From Cylindrobasidium torrendii FP15055 ss-10 (taxonomy: Eukaryota > Basidiomycota > Agaricomycetes > Agaricales > Physalacriaceae), in NCBI GenBank assembly GCA_000934385.1, contig KN880598.1, positions 1 through 53,114 of the forward strand: a stretch of DNA of 53,114 nt, in the 5' to 3' direction. The notes under the pieces were generated by a model. It ran no database searches. It saw only the letters and a program-made list of their open reading frames with translations, and had not been told where the DNA came from. Below, one piece after another: positions 1 to 11,150 of the stretch; positions within the stretch are counted from its first letter, which is position 1, and each line of letters opens with the position of its first letter. The translations under genes were made by a program, and so were the position numbers.

Positions 1-937
1 AACCTTCAGCTGACATTGCGCGCCGCCAGAGGCGTAGGCGAAAGGCGACTTCCCAAAGCGGAATTGCCGGAAGTGCCGGTCAAAATACGCCAGCCGTCCT
101 GAAGAGAGTTTCTCTGTCGTTCCACCACGACGAGCAGGACCGATTAGGAAATGGAAAACGCACCAGCTACGGCCCGAACACTGCCAATTTTGGGCCCAAA
201 GGGCGTACTCATAAACGCATGTAATTCTTGAAATTTAAATCCTCAAATGCAGATGCAGAATTCACACCCAAATCTGCTAGTTCTAAAACATAATGCCCAT
301 CTAAAATACTCTCAAATTTGCTAGCTCAGACACCGGCATAGAATTGACACCGTTAGCAATTCAAATAAATGTTCAATTGCCCCTGAAAACAACAAAAATC
401 AAGTGGCGATCGGTACAACTAAAACGGGATGAAAAGCATCTAAGTTGATAAGGGCAAATTGCTTTCTAAACAAGTGATTTAGACTATTGCCATTCCCATG
501 AGAAACAATCGTCAATGTGAAACTTTTAATCTGAAAGTGCTGTTTGTGAAACGGCAGGGAAATACGCGTGAAACTCATTGATTTCATTTTCTGAAAACTT
601 GTACTTTTCAGGGGTTCAAAACAGATCCCGATGTCTGGATCCGCCCGTCCGGACATGAGGATTCTGCATTCCGCGGAATGCGATCAGGTACGCCGGCCAA
701 CGGATCCTGAGTCCCAGACGGGAGCATCTAGGGATGCATCTCTCGCATGCCTCTCACATCGTCCGCCGATCCTTCCCAATGTGCTGCAGGGAAGGCCGAA
801 AACCCGGTCTAAGTGGGAACAGAGGAGAGCCGAGGTCTCCAAATGAAAGAATAGCATGAGTTGAGCGTAGTGACTTAGTAACAGGTACATTTATACAAAC
901 AATGCAAAGCGAATTATTTGAACTCTAACCCCCGACT
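1..937. other. Gene-poor left flank
   Basis: I see no credible gene here. The stretch is AT-rich around 200-620, and its short open frames lack splice signals and recognisable motifs. It lies beyond the stop codon of the minus-strand remnant that starts at 938. Confidence 0.5.
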
Positions 938-2054
938 TCAACGCGGCACCTCGTGCAGCTTCCAACCTCTGCGCGCTAGGTGCTGCCAGTCGTAAGGATT
1001 GATGACGTGAGTGTCGAGAAGTGGGTTTGGTTTCCATCCCCAAGTAACGGGGCGTGAGCGATGGCCATCGAGGTAGTAGTGCGCAGTGGCACGACAGACG
1101 TTGTTGGTGCCGTAGAGCTTCACCGTCCAGTGCGGGTCGGCGCTGTGGTGGAGGCTGCTGTTTAAGTAGATGAAGCTTGAGATATTGCACAAAAATTGAA
1201 GATACTCACACTGCAATGGAATGCGCTATCGCGGGACCCCGCCTTCCAAGGCTACGCCAGAATTTCTCCACTGCGTCGAGAACGAGTGGACTATTCGGCC
1301 ATTTTTTTGGATCCGTATTGAGTAAGTAACGTTTGTACGACGCGAGAAACGTTGTCTTGGCTGGTCTCATGTTGGGACAAGTGCTGGTAGCGTGCGAGGG
1401 CTGAGGCGTAAGGAATAGTTGAGTGGAGGTGAGCAGTCGGAGTGTGCGACAAGAGCCTGAGTAACATGTGTGTGTTGGTGGAATAGAGGGACTGACGCGA
1501 TGCGCGTCGTGAAGTAAAGGCTGGGGAGTGGGAAGGGAGGGAGGTGCAAAGGACACTCACCAGTTCTGTTTTCCAAAAAAAAAGCACTTGCAATACCTTC
1601 CTAAGGTAAAAGGCGACTAGTTTCTGCAGGGCTGAGGTGGAAGGTATAGTTGGGTGGACGTGAGCAGAGTCGGAGTGTGCGACCAGAGCCTTGGTGGTAT
1701 GCGCGTCTTGGTGGAATATAGAGATCGACGTGATGCGCGTCGTAAAGTATAGACTGGGGAGTGGGAATGAGCGTGAGAGAGCTGCAAATGACACTCACTT
1801 CGGAAGAAGAACTTGCAATCCCGTCCTAAGGGAAAATGAGACTGGGCTCTGCAGAGACGAAGCCAACAGGACTGCTCTGCCACTGCTGGCACGGCCATTG
1901 CTACCAACAACAGCAAGGGACGGACGGATTCGAATTCTCTCACTTCCAGCGCCCGTCTTTGCCACTTAAACGCGGAGAGCATTGTCGAGGACTTCTCGGC
2001 GAACAGACCCTTCGCTGACTTCGACACCGCCGCCTTCACTGGCGCATCCATCAC
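938..2054 (-). pseudogene. Remnant of unnamed fungal gene family (copy 1)
   Basis: Function unknown. The last exon (938-1157) follows a canonical intron (1158-1209, GTGAGT to AAACAG). It encodes motifs such as HWTVKLYGTNNVCRATAHYY and PVTWGWKP, ending in a stop at 938. The exon before it (from 1210 upward) ends in GPAIAHSIAV. The same layout, with the same phase-2 splice site and similar motifs, recurs on the minus strand at 6352-7156, so the two are paralogues. Between about 1380 and 1840 the sequence is tandemly duplicated. Further 5' a frame at about 1900-2054 reads DAPVKAAVSKSAKGLFAEK and may be another exon. I cannot assemble an unbroken gene, so I call it a remnant. An intact gene with unrecognised introns is the alternative. 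Confidence 0.45.
1381..1840. repeat. Imperfect tandem duplication, two units
   Basis: About 1396-1600 and 1629-1835 align over most of their length. Both contain blocks such as GTCGGAGTGTGCGAC, GATGCGCGTCGT and CTGGGGAGTGGGAA, followed by a minus-strand splice donor (CACTCAC on the plus strand) and a CTTGCAAT/TCCTAAGG block. The duplication lies inside the copy-1 gene remnant and probably duplicated an intron with its exon edges. Confidence 0.6.
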
Positions 2055-4873
2055 GAGGAACAGTGGCCAAGTGATCCCGGAGGCAGCGAAATCATTGAGA
2101 TTCAGCAGAGCAATTAGGTGTTGACGGAGACCGGCATTTTGGGGTCCGCTGTTAGCGACGACACCTGTGTTGGATAAGGGAGTCGCGTAATAAAGATATT
2201 ATACAAGGAATTTCATCAACAGTCGCGCAGAATAAGTAGTGCGTACAGCGTTGGGTGTATTAAATGTGCTTTGCGATGTCTGGAATTGCACGCGCAGAGC
2301 CATGCTCGTCGACCGCTCCTATACCTGAAATTTTGGGCGAATTGGGTACGTACTCAGCACCGATGAAGTTGGGTGGTGCAGAGACCAGAAGAGTATGTCT
2401 ACACGGCAAGGCGCATTGTCAGATGATATACACATTCTTCACATAAGTACGGCTCGCATTTTCTTCTCCCTTGTTGTTCCAAAGAACACTCACACAATTC
2501 ATTTATGCAGATGAGGCTGTTAATTGAGAAAGAAACTCAGGTGGTTCTTGACCAAAACTCACGTACCCGGCGGTACGAGGACTAATTTGGACTGCTGCCT
2601 GCGACCAAGTGTTTGGGATGAGAAGGGAACACGACCGCACACGGTGCATAGACCAATGAGCAGTGAAGGATTTAAATGAGGGTGACTTGTTGTTGCGCCC
2701 GCCAGAAATGAAGGTATGAGTCGCGAAATGTAGTAGTGGTGGGTGTCACTGACGAGCCATGCGAGAGACGCGATCACGAGCCGGCGGCGTTACTTATTGA
2801 CTTACCATTGGCATCAGCAACACCCGATCGGCTCTGCAAGTAGTGTACGCTGGTCTTTGCATCGGGTACTTCTTTCTCCGACCATTTTCTTCTGTCTATT
2901 TCAACTCGCGTACTGCCAGGCTGACGGGCTCTTGAATTTGTGGTGATGCTCGGTGACGTTCACCACCCTGACATTCTCACGGACATCTTCGAGGTCTCGA
3001 GGACAAACTTTCAAGGACACGCCCTTGCAGACACTCAATAACATTCAAGAACAATGGAGACGCACATACGCACCCTTAAAGTCTGACCCCTCGCTGGATA
3101 CGCAGGAGGGATTCCAGCTTAGCGTTGTGGAATCCTTGCGACTAGTAGGTTTCGGAAATTCAACTATGTTCGCTATGCACTATCACCACCCCGTCGCTAT
3201 ACGAGAGGGCCATCAAGACAAGGTCCTCACGAAAGTCCTTGCGTCAGCCATCGCACGCCTGTGTCGCTTGCGCGTGAAGCTTCTCCACGCTCGCCCCGCT
3301 GGTCTACGACTCCTCTCAGTCCGAGCCCATGGGCACCCTGGGCGCCGAGTCTTCTCTTTCCAGTTCGACGTCTGGCTTTCAGCTTCCTTGTCCATTCGCT
3401 CATCAACACGACTCGCTTGTCTTCGAAGTGAATTCGAATCTGACTGCAGTCTTCCGCTCCTCTGCCTCGGAATTGCCGTCGTCCGCCGTTTCTTATAGCT
3501 CACTAAGGGGTATTCCAGCACATCGCCGAATGAGTCGCATTCCCGCCGTTCATCCATGAGCGAGTCCCCCTTCAGCGCTTCAGCAGCAATGCGTTTCTCA
3601 ATGGTCATAAATTCGACGCCTGGCATCCGGGGCAATGCCAGTGCCGCATTTACGGGATCCTTCTCCTTTCCTACTCGAAGAAGCGCTGTCGCCAGACTCC
3701 GAGTCGTGGTCGCTGAATTCGCTGCCGTCAAGAGAGTTCAAATTGGTGTTTCAAGGTGATCAATACCTATTGACTTCTGCCTGGATGCGGACGTACTGCT
3801 AATCGGGCCAAAGGCCATGGCTCAGACCCCTGGTCCCGGGGTCGACTCCTGCCATCTGCGTGGCCTTATTGTGTAACATTTTCCTCGTTTTGTTCAAAGT
3901 TCGAACCGAATTCCTGTAGCGTATGTAGGACTAGGGATATATAGGTCTTGTAGCCGTAGTTCCACCCTCTTGTGCTCCCTCTGTTGGACCACTCGAGCCT
4001 CATATGCACAACAAGGAGAAAATTTTCTCGGCCTTCCTCCACCCGCCGATGTCGCTCCCCGAGCACACCAAGCCACACATGTCGACGTACGTTCAGCCTG
4101 ATAATTATGACACGTAGATGCACGGCTACTGGCGGACAGGGTTTCGCGTCGAGTCCTTGCTCTCATTGTCTAGCTCCACTGCATTGTTCCGGTGACGACC
4201 ATTCCCCATGTTCATCCATCCTACGTTCGCGTTGCTTTCGGCGCACCTTCCATTTTTTTTGTTCACTCCCAACGTCAATTACATTGTTGACGACGCGGGT
4301 GCGGCCATAATATCCTCCATATAGCCATCCTGTTGCGTCTCTGACGCCGCCTCCTTTTTGTACATACGCGCCATCCACCTCTTGCCACAATTGGCCTATA
4401 TACCTTGATGTTGTCTCTACCGCCCCATCCCTATTCATATGACCTGGTTCAGTCCTCGTCGCGTACATACTTGCGAAGGATCCGCGCCCATCTCAAGGAC
4501 AAACTTGCCGGCCCAAATATCTAGCCATACGGCGCTAGCAGAGGCCCGCTGTGCGGGCGTCTGTGTGTACATAGACTAGAAGAATGTTTGTCACCAGATG
4601 CTTCTGAGCACGTATCAATTACCCTACCCGCAGGTACATTCTGAATGCACGTCGGTCCAGGCATCCTACAGCGACAGCCATGACTCTTTCGGAAACTGGC
4701 TGGTGGACCAAAAGCACTATGCTATGTAGGTAGACTGCGACCAGTGGCCAGTGGCCAGTAATATGCTAAGCACGTGATGCATTGTTCTCGGTCCGCACTC
4801 CGAGCTCAGGCGGGATCATCCCAGGATAAGTTTCTTTCATTGTGTCTTCAGGCCCGCCGCAGATAGTCTCATA
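2055..4873. other. Long stretch without a supportable gene
   Basis: Several open frames of 70-180 codons overlap on both strands (2953-3498 plus, 3213-3731 minus), but none shows a domain, an unambiguous start or convincing introns. Around 3815-3850 there is a short tRNA-like scrap (TGGCTCAGAC followed closely by GGGGTCGACTCC), too short to fold as a tRNA. Near 4740-4762 a short GGCCAGT motif is repeated in tandem. Confidence 0.4.
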
Positions 4874-5374
4874 ATGAGCAAAAACCAGCAAGCTCCAGCC
4901 TCATGGTATCCATCTCCCGAATTCACGGCGGCCTTGCCAGATCCTCGCGATCAAGGATTCGACCCTGAAGATTATGAAGAGTTTAGCAAGGCAGAGTTAG
5001 AAATCATCAACGCTGTTGGATACGGTGATATCAGAGACAACCGCTGGTACGCCTTCTTCAACGTAGACGGAGTTCCTGATGGCATCTGCCGCGGCTGGTA
5101 CGTTGTGCTCTCTATGGTCTTTCAAGGGCCTTTGATTCAAAGCTTTCACAGGGGTACGCTGTGCGCCTGCACAGAGGAATCTAAGAGTGCAGAATGGTAT
5201 TTTATGGGTCACTCCTACGACGAATCCTATCAAGAATTCGAGAGGATGCGAGCAGCACGGCATTCATCTGCAATGGCGACTAGCGAATCTACGAAGAGCC
5301 CGCCGCCTGAGGCAAGGCAAAAGGCCTCGTGGTTCTATCCTACCAGTGCGCCGCTTCGCCTATACCCCACTTAG
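4874..5374 (+). CDS. RNase H1 N-terminal-like domain protein (gene A)
   Basis: Two exons, 4874-5097 and 5152-5374, joined by a 54-nt GT-AG intron, give 148 residues. Around residues 57-75 the protein reads RWYAFFNVDGVPDGICRGW. This fits the pattern of the RNase H1 N-terminal/caulimovirus-VI fold: an aromatic beta strand, a G-x-x-x-GI turn and an aromatic residue just after it. The intron falls after two bases of that last Trp codon, the same place and phase as in the three island genes at 36.8, 37.6 and 42.6 kb. In known proteins this fold binds RNA:DNA hybrids or dsRNA. No catalytic RNase H domain follows, so a binding role is only inferred. The G-x-x-x-GI turn is less typical here than in the island members. 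It stands alone in a decayed region and may be a dispersed paralogue. Confidence 0.6.
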   Translation: MSKNQQAPASWYPSPEFTAALPDPRDQGFDPEDYEEFSKAELEIINAVGYGDIRDNRWYAFFNVDGVPDGICRGWYVVLSMVFQGPLIQSFHRGTLCACTEESKSAEWYFMGHSYDESYQEFERMRAARHSSAMATSESTKSPPPEARQKASWFYPTSAPLRLYPT

Positions 5375-6351
5375 TGCGTTGCCCTAGATATCGTTTGTCT
5401 GGCTAGCCTGACTTATTGCATAGCGACGGAGCACTAAGAGCAAGCCAGTACGAAGATGGACGTGATATACGTGCATTCCACCAAATTGTTGTTGCAGAAA
5501 AGAAGAGGGTTAAGTCTGAGATGAGAAAAAGTAGTACCATACGTGTGGGATAATGACCACGGCTCAAAGTCTTTACGTTCGTATGATCCGCTGGCTATGC
5601 ATTAAAGATATTGTCATGGCCTCACGATATAAGCCGCGTACCTCGGTGCTCATTTGGGAGTACATATACATAGCCTGCCTGCGATCTGCGTGCGGCAGCC
5701 TCTTGAACTTAGTGTAGAATTAATCGGCTCGATGTGCTAGTGGGCGAGCATTCTGAGTTGGCAACAGTCTTTATTGGGTAGGTAGGACTGCAACTCGGTG
5801 AAGTACTACCTACAGTACTTCACAGCCTACTTATACTAATGTAGTAACTCACATGTACTTAACAACAATTAATCTACGAGTCCATATTGGGGCGCCATTA
5901 GTAAGTCCGGGGGACGAGTGTCTCGTCTCGTCGCTTCGATCCTTTGTGCTGACTAATCGATCCGTGATCGGCATTGCGTTGGAATTCCAACACTTAGCTC
6001 ATTGTTCCTTTTAGTCAGCTCGATCTGCGACTATGAGGGTCAGAGTGGAATGTTCGCCCACATATTTAGGCCAAGAAACGACTTTATATTTCCATATTCG
6101 AAAAAATGTGACTTTCTCCAATGTATGTATACGCAGAAATCAATTTTTTTTTTTCAAATTTTCCGCCTAATTGGATTCAAATTTGGGCCGATACTTTTAG
6201 TCTCGAGACAGCCGTCAGACTCGTCGCGATAAGAAGTGACACTCCCGGCCATCATGTGCGCAATTAAGAGAAATTCTATGCATTCAAAGCGCACAACAAG
6301 ATGATAGACACAACACGAAATCTATACAAGCCCACCACGTTCCCTAGCTCC
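5375..6351. other. Intergenic, AT-rich, with dispersed repeat
   Basis: No gene seen. About 6031-6200 belongs to a dispersed AT-rich repeat that recurs at 16649-16860. A short inverted pair around 5800-5825 (AAGTACTACCTACAGTACTT) is a local palindrome. Confidence 0.5.
6031..6200 (+). repeat. Dispersed AT-rich repeat, copy 1
   Basis: This segment shares ordered blocks with 16649-16860: TATGAGGGTCA, CCCACATAT, a TCGAAAAAATG core, TATACGCAG and, further on, AATTTGNGCCNATACTT. The blocks are in the same order and orientation in both copies, with much divergence between them. It looks like an old non-autonomous element or LTR scrap; no coding content is visible. Confidence 0.5.
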
Positions 6352-7156
6352 TCAAACCTCGTTCAACCACCATTTCGGATCCACCAACGGAGCCATAGGA
6401 TCCAGGAAGTGAGTCCTTCTCCTGCTATCAGGCCGGTACCCCCACGTAACGTAGTCCGTTCGTTGGTCCGTGTAATAATGACCAGTCGCGCGGCATGTGT
6501 TGTTCAAATCGTACACCTTGACAGTCCAGTGTCTTCCGTCGCCGTGGGGTAAGCAGCTAGCGTGGAAGTGGTGAGTTCGAGAATACAGGCGCGCGCTCCA
6601 TACTCACACTGCAACAGCATGGCTTGTCTGCTATCTGCGCCGGATATACGTGCGCTCGAAGTGAACCCAGAGGTCGTCGAACATCTTCGCTGCCGATGGA
6701 TGAGCATCCGCTCGCGCATTCAGCAAGAACCGTCTGAATGCAGGCTGGCAGCCAGTTGAATACGCGCGGTGCGACGACATCCGGATCCATGCACTCATTG
6801 AGGAAAGATATACGCCCTTGATTGGGTGAGTATACGGCGGGCGCATTGGGAATGGGTACGGACAAGCACGGGGGTCGATGGGTTTGAAGGACGATGAAGG
6901 AGCACCGTGGACACACGTTGAAGCAAAATCGCGAGAACCAATGCCCTAGTAGTGTCAGCAGCCACGCCCACCACTGTAACAATACACATTCACTCAAGGA
7001 ATCGCGCGGCGCGCCAAGAGCCACCACGCCTTCAACGACGACGTTCAGAGAAACCACGGGGCGCAGACCTTTGGGAAAGCCACTCACAATCAACTGCGCG
7101 GACGCTTCGACACTCTGACACGTCCCAAAGTTCCCAACACCGCAGAATTCCTTCAA
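6352..7156 (-). pseudogene. Remnant of unnamed fungal gene family (copy 2)
   Basis: Paralogue of the remnant at 938-2054. The last exon (6352-6556) follows an intron (6557-6607) at the same phase-2 position as in copy 1. It encodes GRHWTVKVYDLNNTCRATGHY, then a DYVTWGYRP motif and a stop at 6352. The preceding exon reads FLLNARADAHPSAAKMFDD in one frame but runs into a TAG just before the splice site. Relative to copy 1 the junction region differs by a length that is not a multiple of three. An indel or nonsense change has therefore probably broken this copy, although an alternative splice could rescue it. The function of the family is not known to me. Confidence 0.45.
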
Positions 7157-8026
7157 GATGGGATGGCCGCGCTTAGACCGCTAGCCTGTTGAATGTCGCT
7201 ATCTCGGCCTGGAGGCGTCCGAGTATTCAGATAAATCCCCTTCCGCTGGCGCAGTCAAAGTCTGGAGTACGCTCCGTTAGTCAGTGTAGTTGGATGTACG
7301 AATGACGACTGGAAGCAAGAGTTGTTGAAGGCTCTGCGTCACAGTCGCTGGCGATCAGTTGCGTGACGCCTGTATTGAAACAAAGGATCGCAGGTATACA
7401 TGCCCCTCACGTCCATGCCTGTCAGAAACAACGACGCGGAGCCCGGCGAACCGCACGCGGCATGTCCACCAATATTGTGCATCCTGGCGGCGCTGTTACT
7501 TTGTTCTTCAATACTCTGGGCACACATCCGCGTACAACAACCAGATACTTCACCACGAAAATTTGACACCCGCGCCTAGCGAAGTTCAATTTCGATTTCT
7601 TTGAAGAAGAGTGATAGCTACCTCTCCTTTGGGGGTTGTGTCGGTCAACTGAAAAGCTCAGGATCAAGAGTATCGGAAAGGGCATCGATGTCTGTGAGAA
7701 CAGACTCACTACGAAACCATGAGCGCCTCTGCAAACTGGAGAAAACACGCAGTAACAAACAATTCCGTTGGACCCGTGCCTTGTGTAGAAAATCTTCGGA
7801 GGTTTCCTCCTCTAGCGGGATCTGGGTCGCGTTGGGTCCAAACCGATGGTATTATTGTACGTAAATACGATCGTTTATATACTCGAACAATGGCGTATTT
7901 GTAATCCCGAGATCGGTGCAGTTTTGTAAGTAGCGAGTCGGGAGTCCGTGAAGGTACTCGACGGCTTGATTTCCAACACCTTGGACCGCTGGATCTTCAC
8001 TCTCCCCATATCCAACAATATCTTCA
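7157..8026. other. Intergenic stretch
   Basis: Short overlapping open frames on both strands, none with a recognisable domain or good splice context. I see nothing else in it. Confidence 0.4.
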
Positions 8027-8366
8027 ATGGATCAGCATCGAGCACTAGAAATGTCTATAGCTAACATACGCTCGTCTCCATTTCCACCGATAAGGGTAGG
8101 CGTGAAATCGGACACGGCCGCGCACGCCTCCGATAGTATAATGTCAGCAGCATTCTCTCGTGTAGGTGAGTTCACTCACCACCGCAGGACCGGTCTTTCA
8201 AGATATCTACATTGCAGTATGCCACACGAGCAAGCTGAGTGTAGGGTGCGAATCCAGCAAGGTCATCGGCGGACACTGGCCTGGTTTCCCCAGGGACGGA
8301 AGGTACTTACCTGCGCACAAGTCCGCCTGGAACAGACGTCCCTCGAGCACACTGTCGCGGGAATGA
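8027..8366 (+). CDS. Small hypothetical protein, tentative
   Basis: ATG at 8027. Exon 1 is 8027-8165, then a 52-nt intron (GTGAGT to TTGCAG), then exon 2, 8218-8366, giving 95 residues. No domain is recognised. Support is limited to the good donor and acceptor and the open frame on both sides. It may be a decayed or chance model. It lies in the opposite orientation to the large gene ending at 8615. Confidence 0.25.
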
Positions 8367-8614
8367 TGACAATCGTCAATGAGAACCTTTCAGTCCGTCG
8401 CATACTTGCAAATCCATAGACCGTGCGTCACCAGATCCTTACAATGGCATCAATGCGGGTCGCATACTTCGCAAAAGAAACGCGCCTGGTAATCATACAC
8501 CCTTGCTTTGGATGGTGACCATGGTGGAGAGCACTGTTTTCAGCCGTTCTTGATCCATTGGGACCCAGCGTCGCTAGTCGGGGCAGCAAGAACATTAATG
8601 TACAACGTAATACG

Positions 8615-11150
8615 CTAGTATACCTCTGGTAGTGCATGTGGAACAACAGATGCTCGCCGGAATGCCTCCACAAAATTTCTCCCAAACTCGAACGCGATAC
8701 AACTCCCACCAAGATCCAAGGCAGCCTGTAGCTTTGGCATCGACATCCCTGAGCCTCTCATCAGCTCCTTCCTCATCGATTTGACAGCAGCGATTGTGTC
8801 AGCCTCCGGAGGAACCCGTCCAAGTGTCCACGTCTCCATTAATTCCCAGAGAGCCAGCCAAGTACGCGCACGCACACAAAGGTCCTGCGACTCGAAACCG
8901 ACGCGTTGAAGGGACAGTCGTGGTGCCAGAGACGACTCCCAGTGAGGAAAGAGACCGAAGATGCGCTGCTGCCTTTCTTCCCAACTGGACGCCGCGAGGT
9001 CCTCCGAAGCTATGCAGAGACCGTTCCCGGACTTGGCTGAGAAACCGAAAACACTTTCGTCGACCAGCGAGTAGCGCTGCTTGTCGAGTGAGAGAAGGTC
9101 GTACCGAAAGTTGACCTCACAGGACTCCCACGCGAGCTCAATACGAATGCGACGAGAGACCTCGTCCACCACCCTGCCCTTCCAGATAACTTGCTCTTTC
9201 TGGACGTCCTTGAGGTCGATGTTGTTCTGAACAATCCATGTCAGACAATAGCTTGAAGAGAAGACAAAAACTCACGATGTTAGGTAGCTCACGAAGTGCT
9301 TCTTCGAGCACCTTCTGACCAGCTTCCCACTTCTTGACTCCTTGCTTGTTCGTCCCACTCGGCTTCTTCAAGACGCCCCGTCCCATCACCAGACGCCATT
9401 CTTTGGCACTCAACGGCGGAACGTACTTGAGTGGGAGGTCTAGCCTGAGGACCAAGAGCTCGTGGAAGACCAGATATGTCGTGATGAATGCCTGATCTAT
9501 CGTAGCCAGGTGCTCTGGTACAGGAAGAGCATAGCCAGCGCCTTCCTCTGGTGCGAGCCGGGCAAAGTACCGGGCGGAAAGACGCAGCCCGGCCTCCCTC
9601 CAACCCATCGCCATTCGGGGCATACAGTCGGCATCCGACTGTACGAACTTGTTGCGGTCTGCAGCGCCGTCTTTGCGCTCCTCCCTGGCGAATTTTCCTT
9701 GAGGTGCATACCACGTACGAGGTTGTGGTCGCGCTCGAGGAGCACTGGAGCTCGTGGAAGCACCGCCCATCCCTGGAGCGTTCTCCGAGGTCCAACTGTC
9801 CATCCCTGCGGGCAACTCTCGGGCTACATCTTCCCAGCCTTCTTCTTCATCCACAAACTGCTCCGAAATCCCATCCATCAGTGCGAAAGAAAGAGGTGGT
9901 GCCGATCGCTGCAACTCGTCGACACGGTCATCCTGGAGAGAGGCGAGGTATTCTACGTGTGCGAATTCCCTAGGAAACTCCATGCCTTTGGGAGCCCAAG
10001 GCTCTCCCTTCGAGCTGCACAGGGAGATGAGATACTCGTATGCGACGCCATACCGCTTCACATCTCCGGCAGCGAAATGGCCTAGTATTGGACGCGAGGG
10101 GTCGGGAAACGGTGCATGGACGTTCACGCCAAACGTCCGGCGGAAAGGTGGCTTTTGTTCTCGGACTCCAGCAAAGAAGGCCGCGTCGTCGCGCCAGTTC
10201 GGTTCCATCAGGTGTTCTTCTCGTACGAGCCAGACTGGGATGCCCGCCTGCAATTGAGTTAGCACCATGGACACCAACGCTGCAAATTGCACATACGCGG
10301 TAGAATCGCTCCGCGATTTCGAGCTTTCCGACCACTGCGCCCATCAAGACCTCTTGTGTCTCGCACGGATACGCCGGCGGGTCATACAGGAGAGGGCGTA
10401 GCTCTAGCCACATCAGACGCCCGTACAGCTCCAATATCAGTCGCTTCAAGAAGACCACGCGGGCCATGGCCACTTCAAGTTCAGCGGGCGCACGAAGACC
10501 GTGCCATGCCACAGTGACCGACCTGTTTAGCGCCCGCGCAACTGAGTCCTCGAAGGGAAAGAGCTGCGTGTAGCCCAGCGACCACGCATCATCCATTTTG
10601 TATTCCTTCTCCTTAACGGCCCTGACAGCTCCGTGAAGGGACTCCATCTCACTCTTCTTGAGTTTGTACATCTTGAGTCCACTCAGCGCGCTCTGCTTGG
10701 CATGCTTGCGGAACGAGGACTTGTCGAGTGATTTCCACAGGCAGAGCAATCGGTATTCCTTTTCAATCCAGTAGTCCGATGCAAAAGGAATGGTGGCATA
10801 GTGTGGAACGCGTGAACGCCAGAGTTGAGGCGCAAACATAGGGTCGAACTGTTCAAAGCGCCAGTTCTTGTCCATCTGAAGCGAACACCAGCCGTAGTGC
10901 GGCCATACGCTAGTCTCCATGTTGGGGCTGGTGATAGCAAGCTTCACCGTACCGTCGGTCCAGTATTCTGCAAATAGTGCGTCGGTAACGGATCCTAGGT
11001 GCGGCGTTAGTACAACTTCATTGTCTCAAACAAGGTCGTACTTTTGGCAGCAGGACCCAGTGGCGGTATCTTGCCTGGACCAAGGATGGGAAGGTTTGGC
11101 TGGAGGACATTTGCGTGGTATACCGGCTTGAAGGCTTCGTTCCACGACAT
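8615..11150 (-). CDS. Unnamed Agaricomycete multi-copy family protein, frameshifted near N-terminus (gene B)
   Basis: Three downstream exons are clear: 10920 down to 10297, 10247-9276 and 9226-8615. Two 49-nt introns with CTAAC/CTGAC branch points separate them, giving 735 residues from the ATG at 10920. The open frame continues 5' of that ATG through VVLTPHLGSVTDALFAEYW. Further 5', in a frame offset by one base, an ATG at 11150 opens MSWNEAFKPVYHANVLQPN. The two frames meet around 11031 (TTTGAGACAATG) with no room for an intron. Either one base is missing, or the protein starts downstream, or the shift is recoded. Internal motifs include AGIPVWLVREEH. I recall expanded families with a similar IPVW motif in mushrooms but know no function. 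A duplicated, truncated 5' end lies at 18583-18810. Confidence 0.65.

Noticed and set aside
2559..2777. Minus-strand frame loosely resembling an isoprenylcysteine methyltransferase segment (LNPSLLIGL...TLGR) ending at a strong GTACGTGAG donor
   Set aside because: No ATG start, similarity is weak, and the next plausible exon does not continue with the expected RHP motif; too little to call even a remnant.
2953..3731. Overlapping long frames on both strands, one with a possible F-box-like DILTDIF
   Set aside because: Frames conflict, the plus frame has no supporting splice sites, and no domain can be recognised.
3815..3850. tRNA-like pieces: TGGCTCAGAC and GGGGTCGACTCC
   Set aside because: The A-box-like and B-box-like parts are too close together for a tRNA; at most a decayed fragment.
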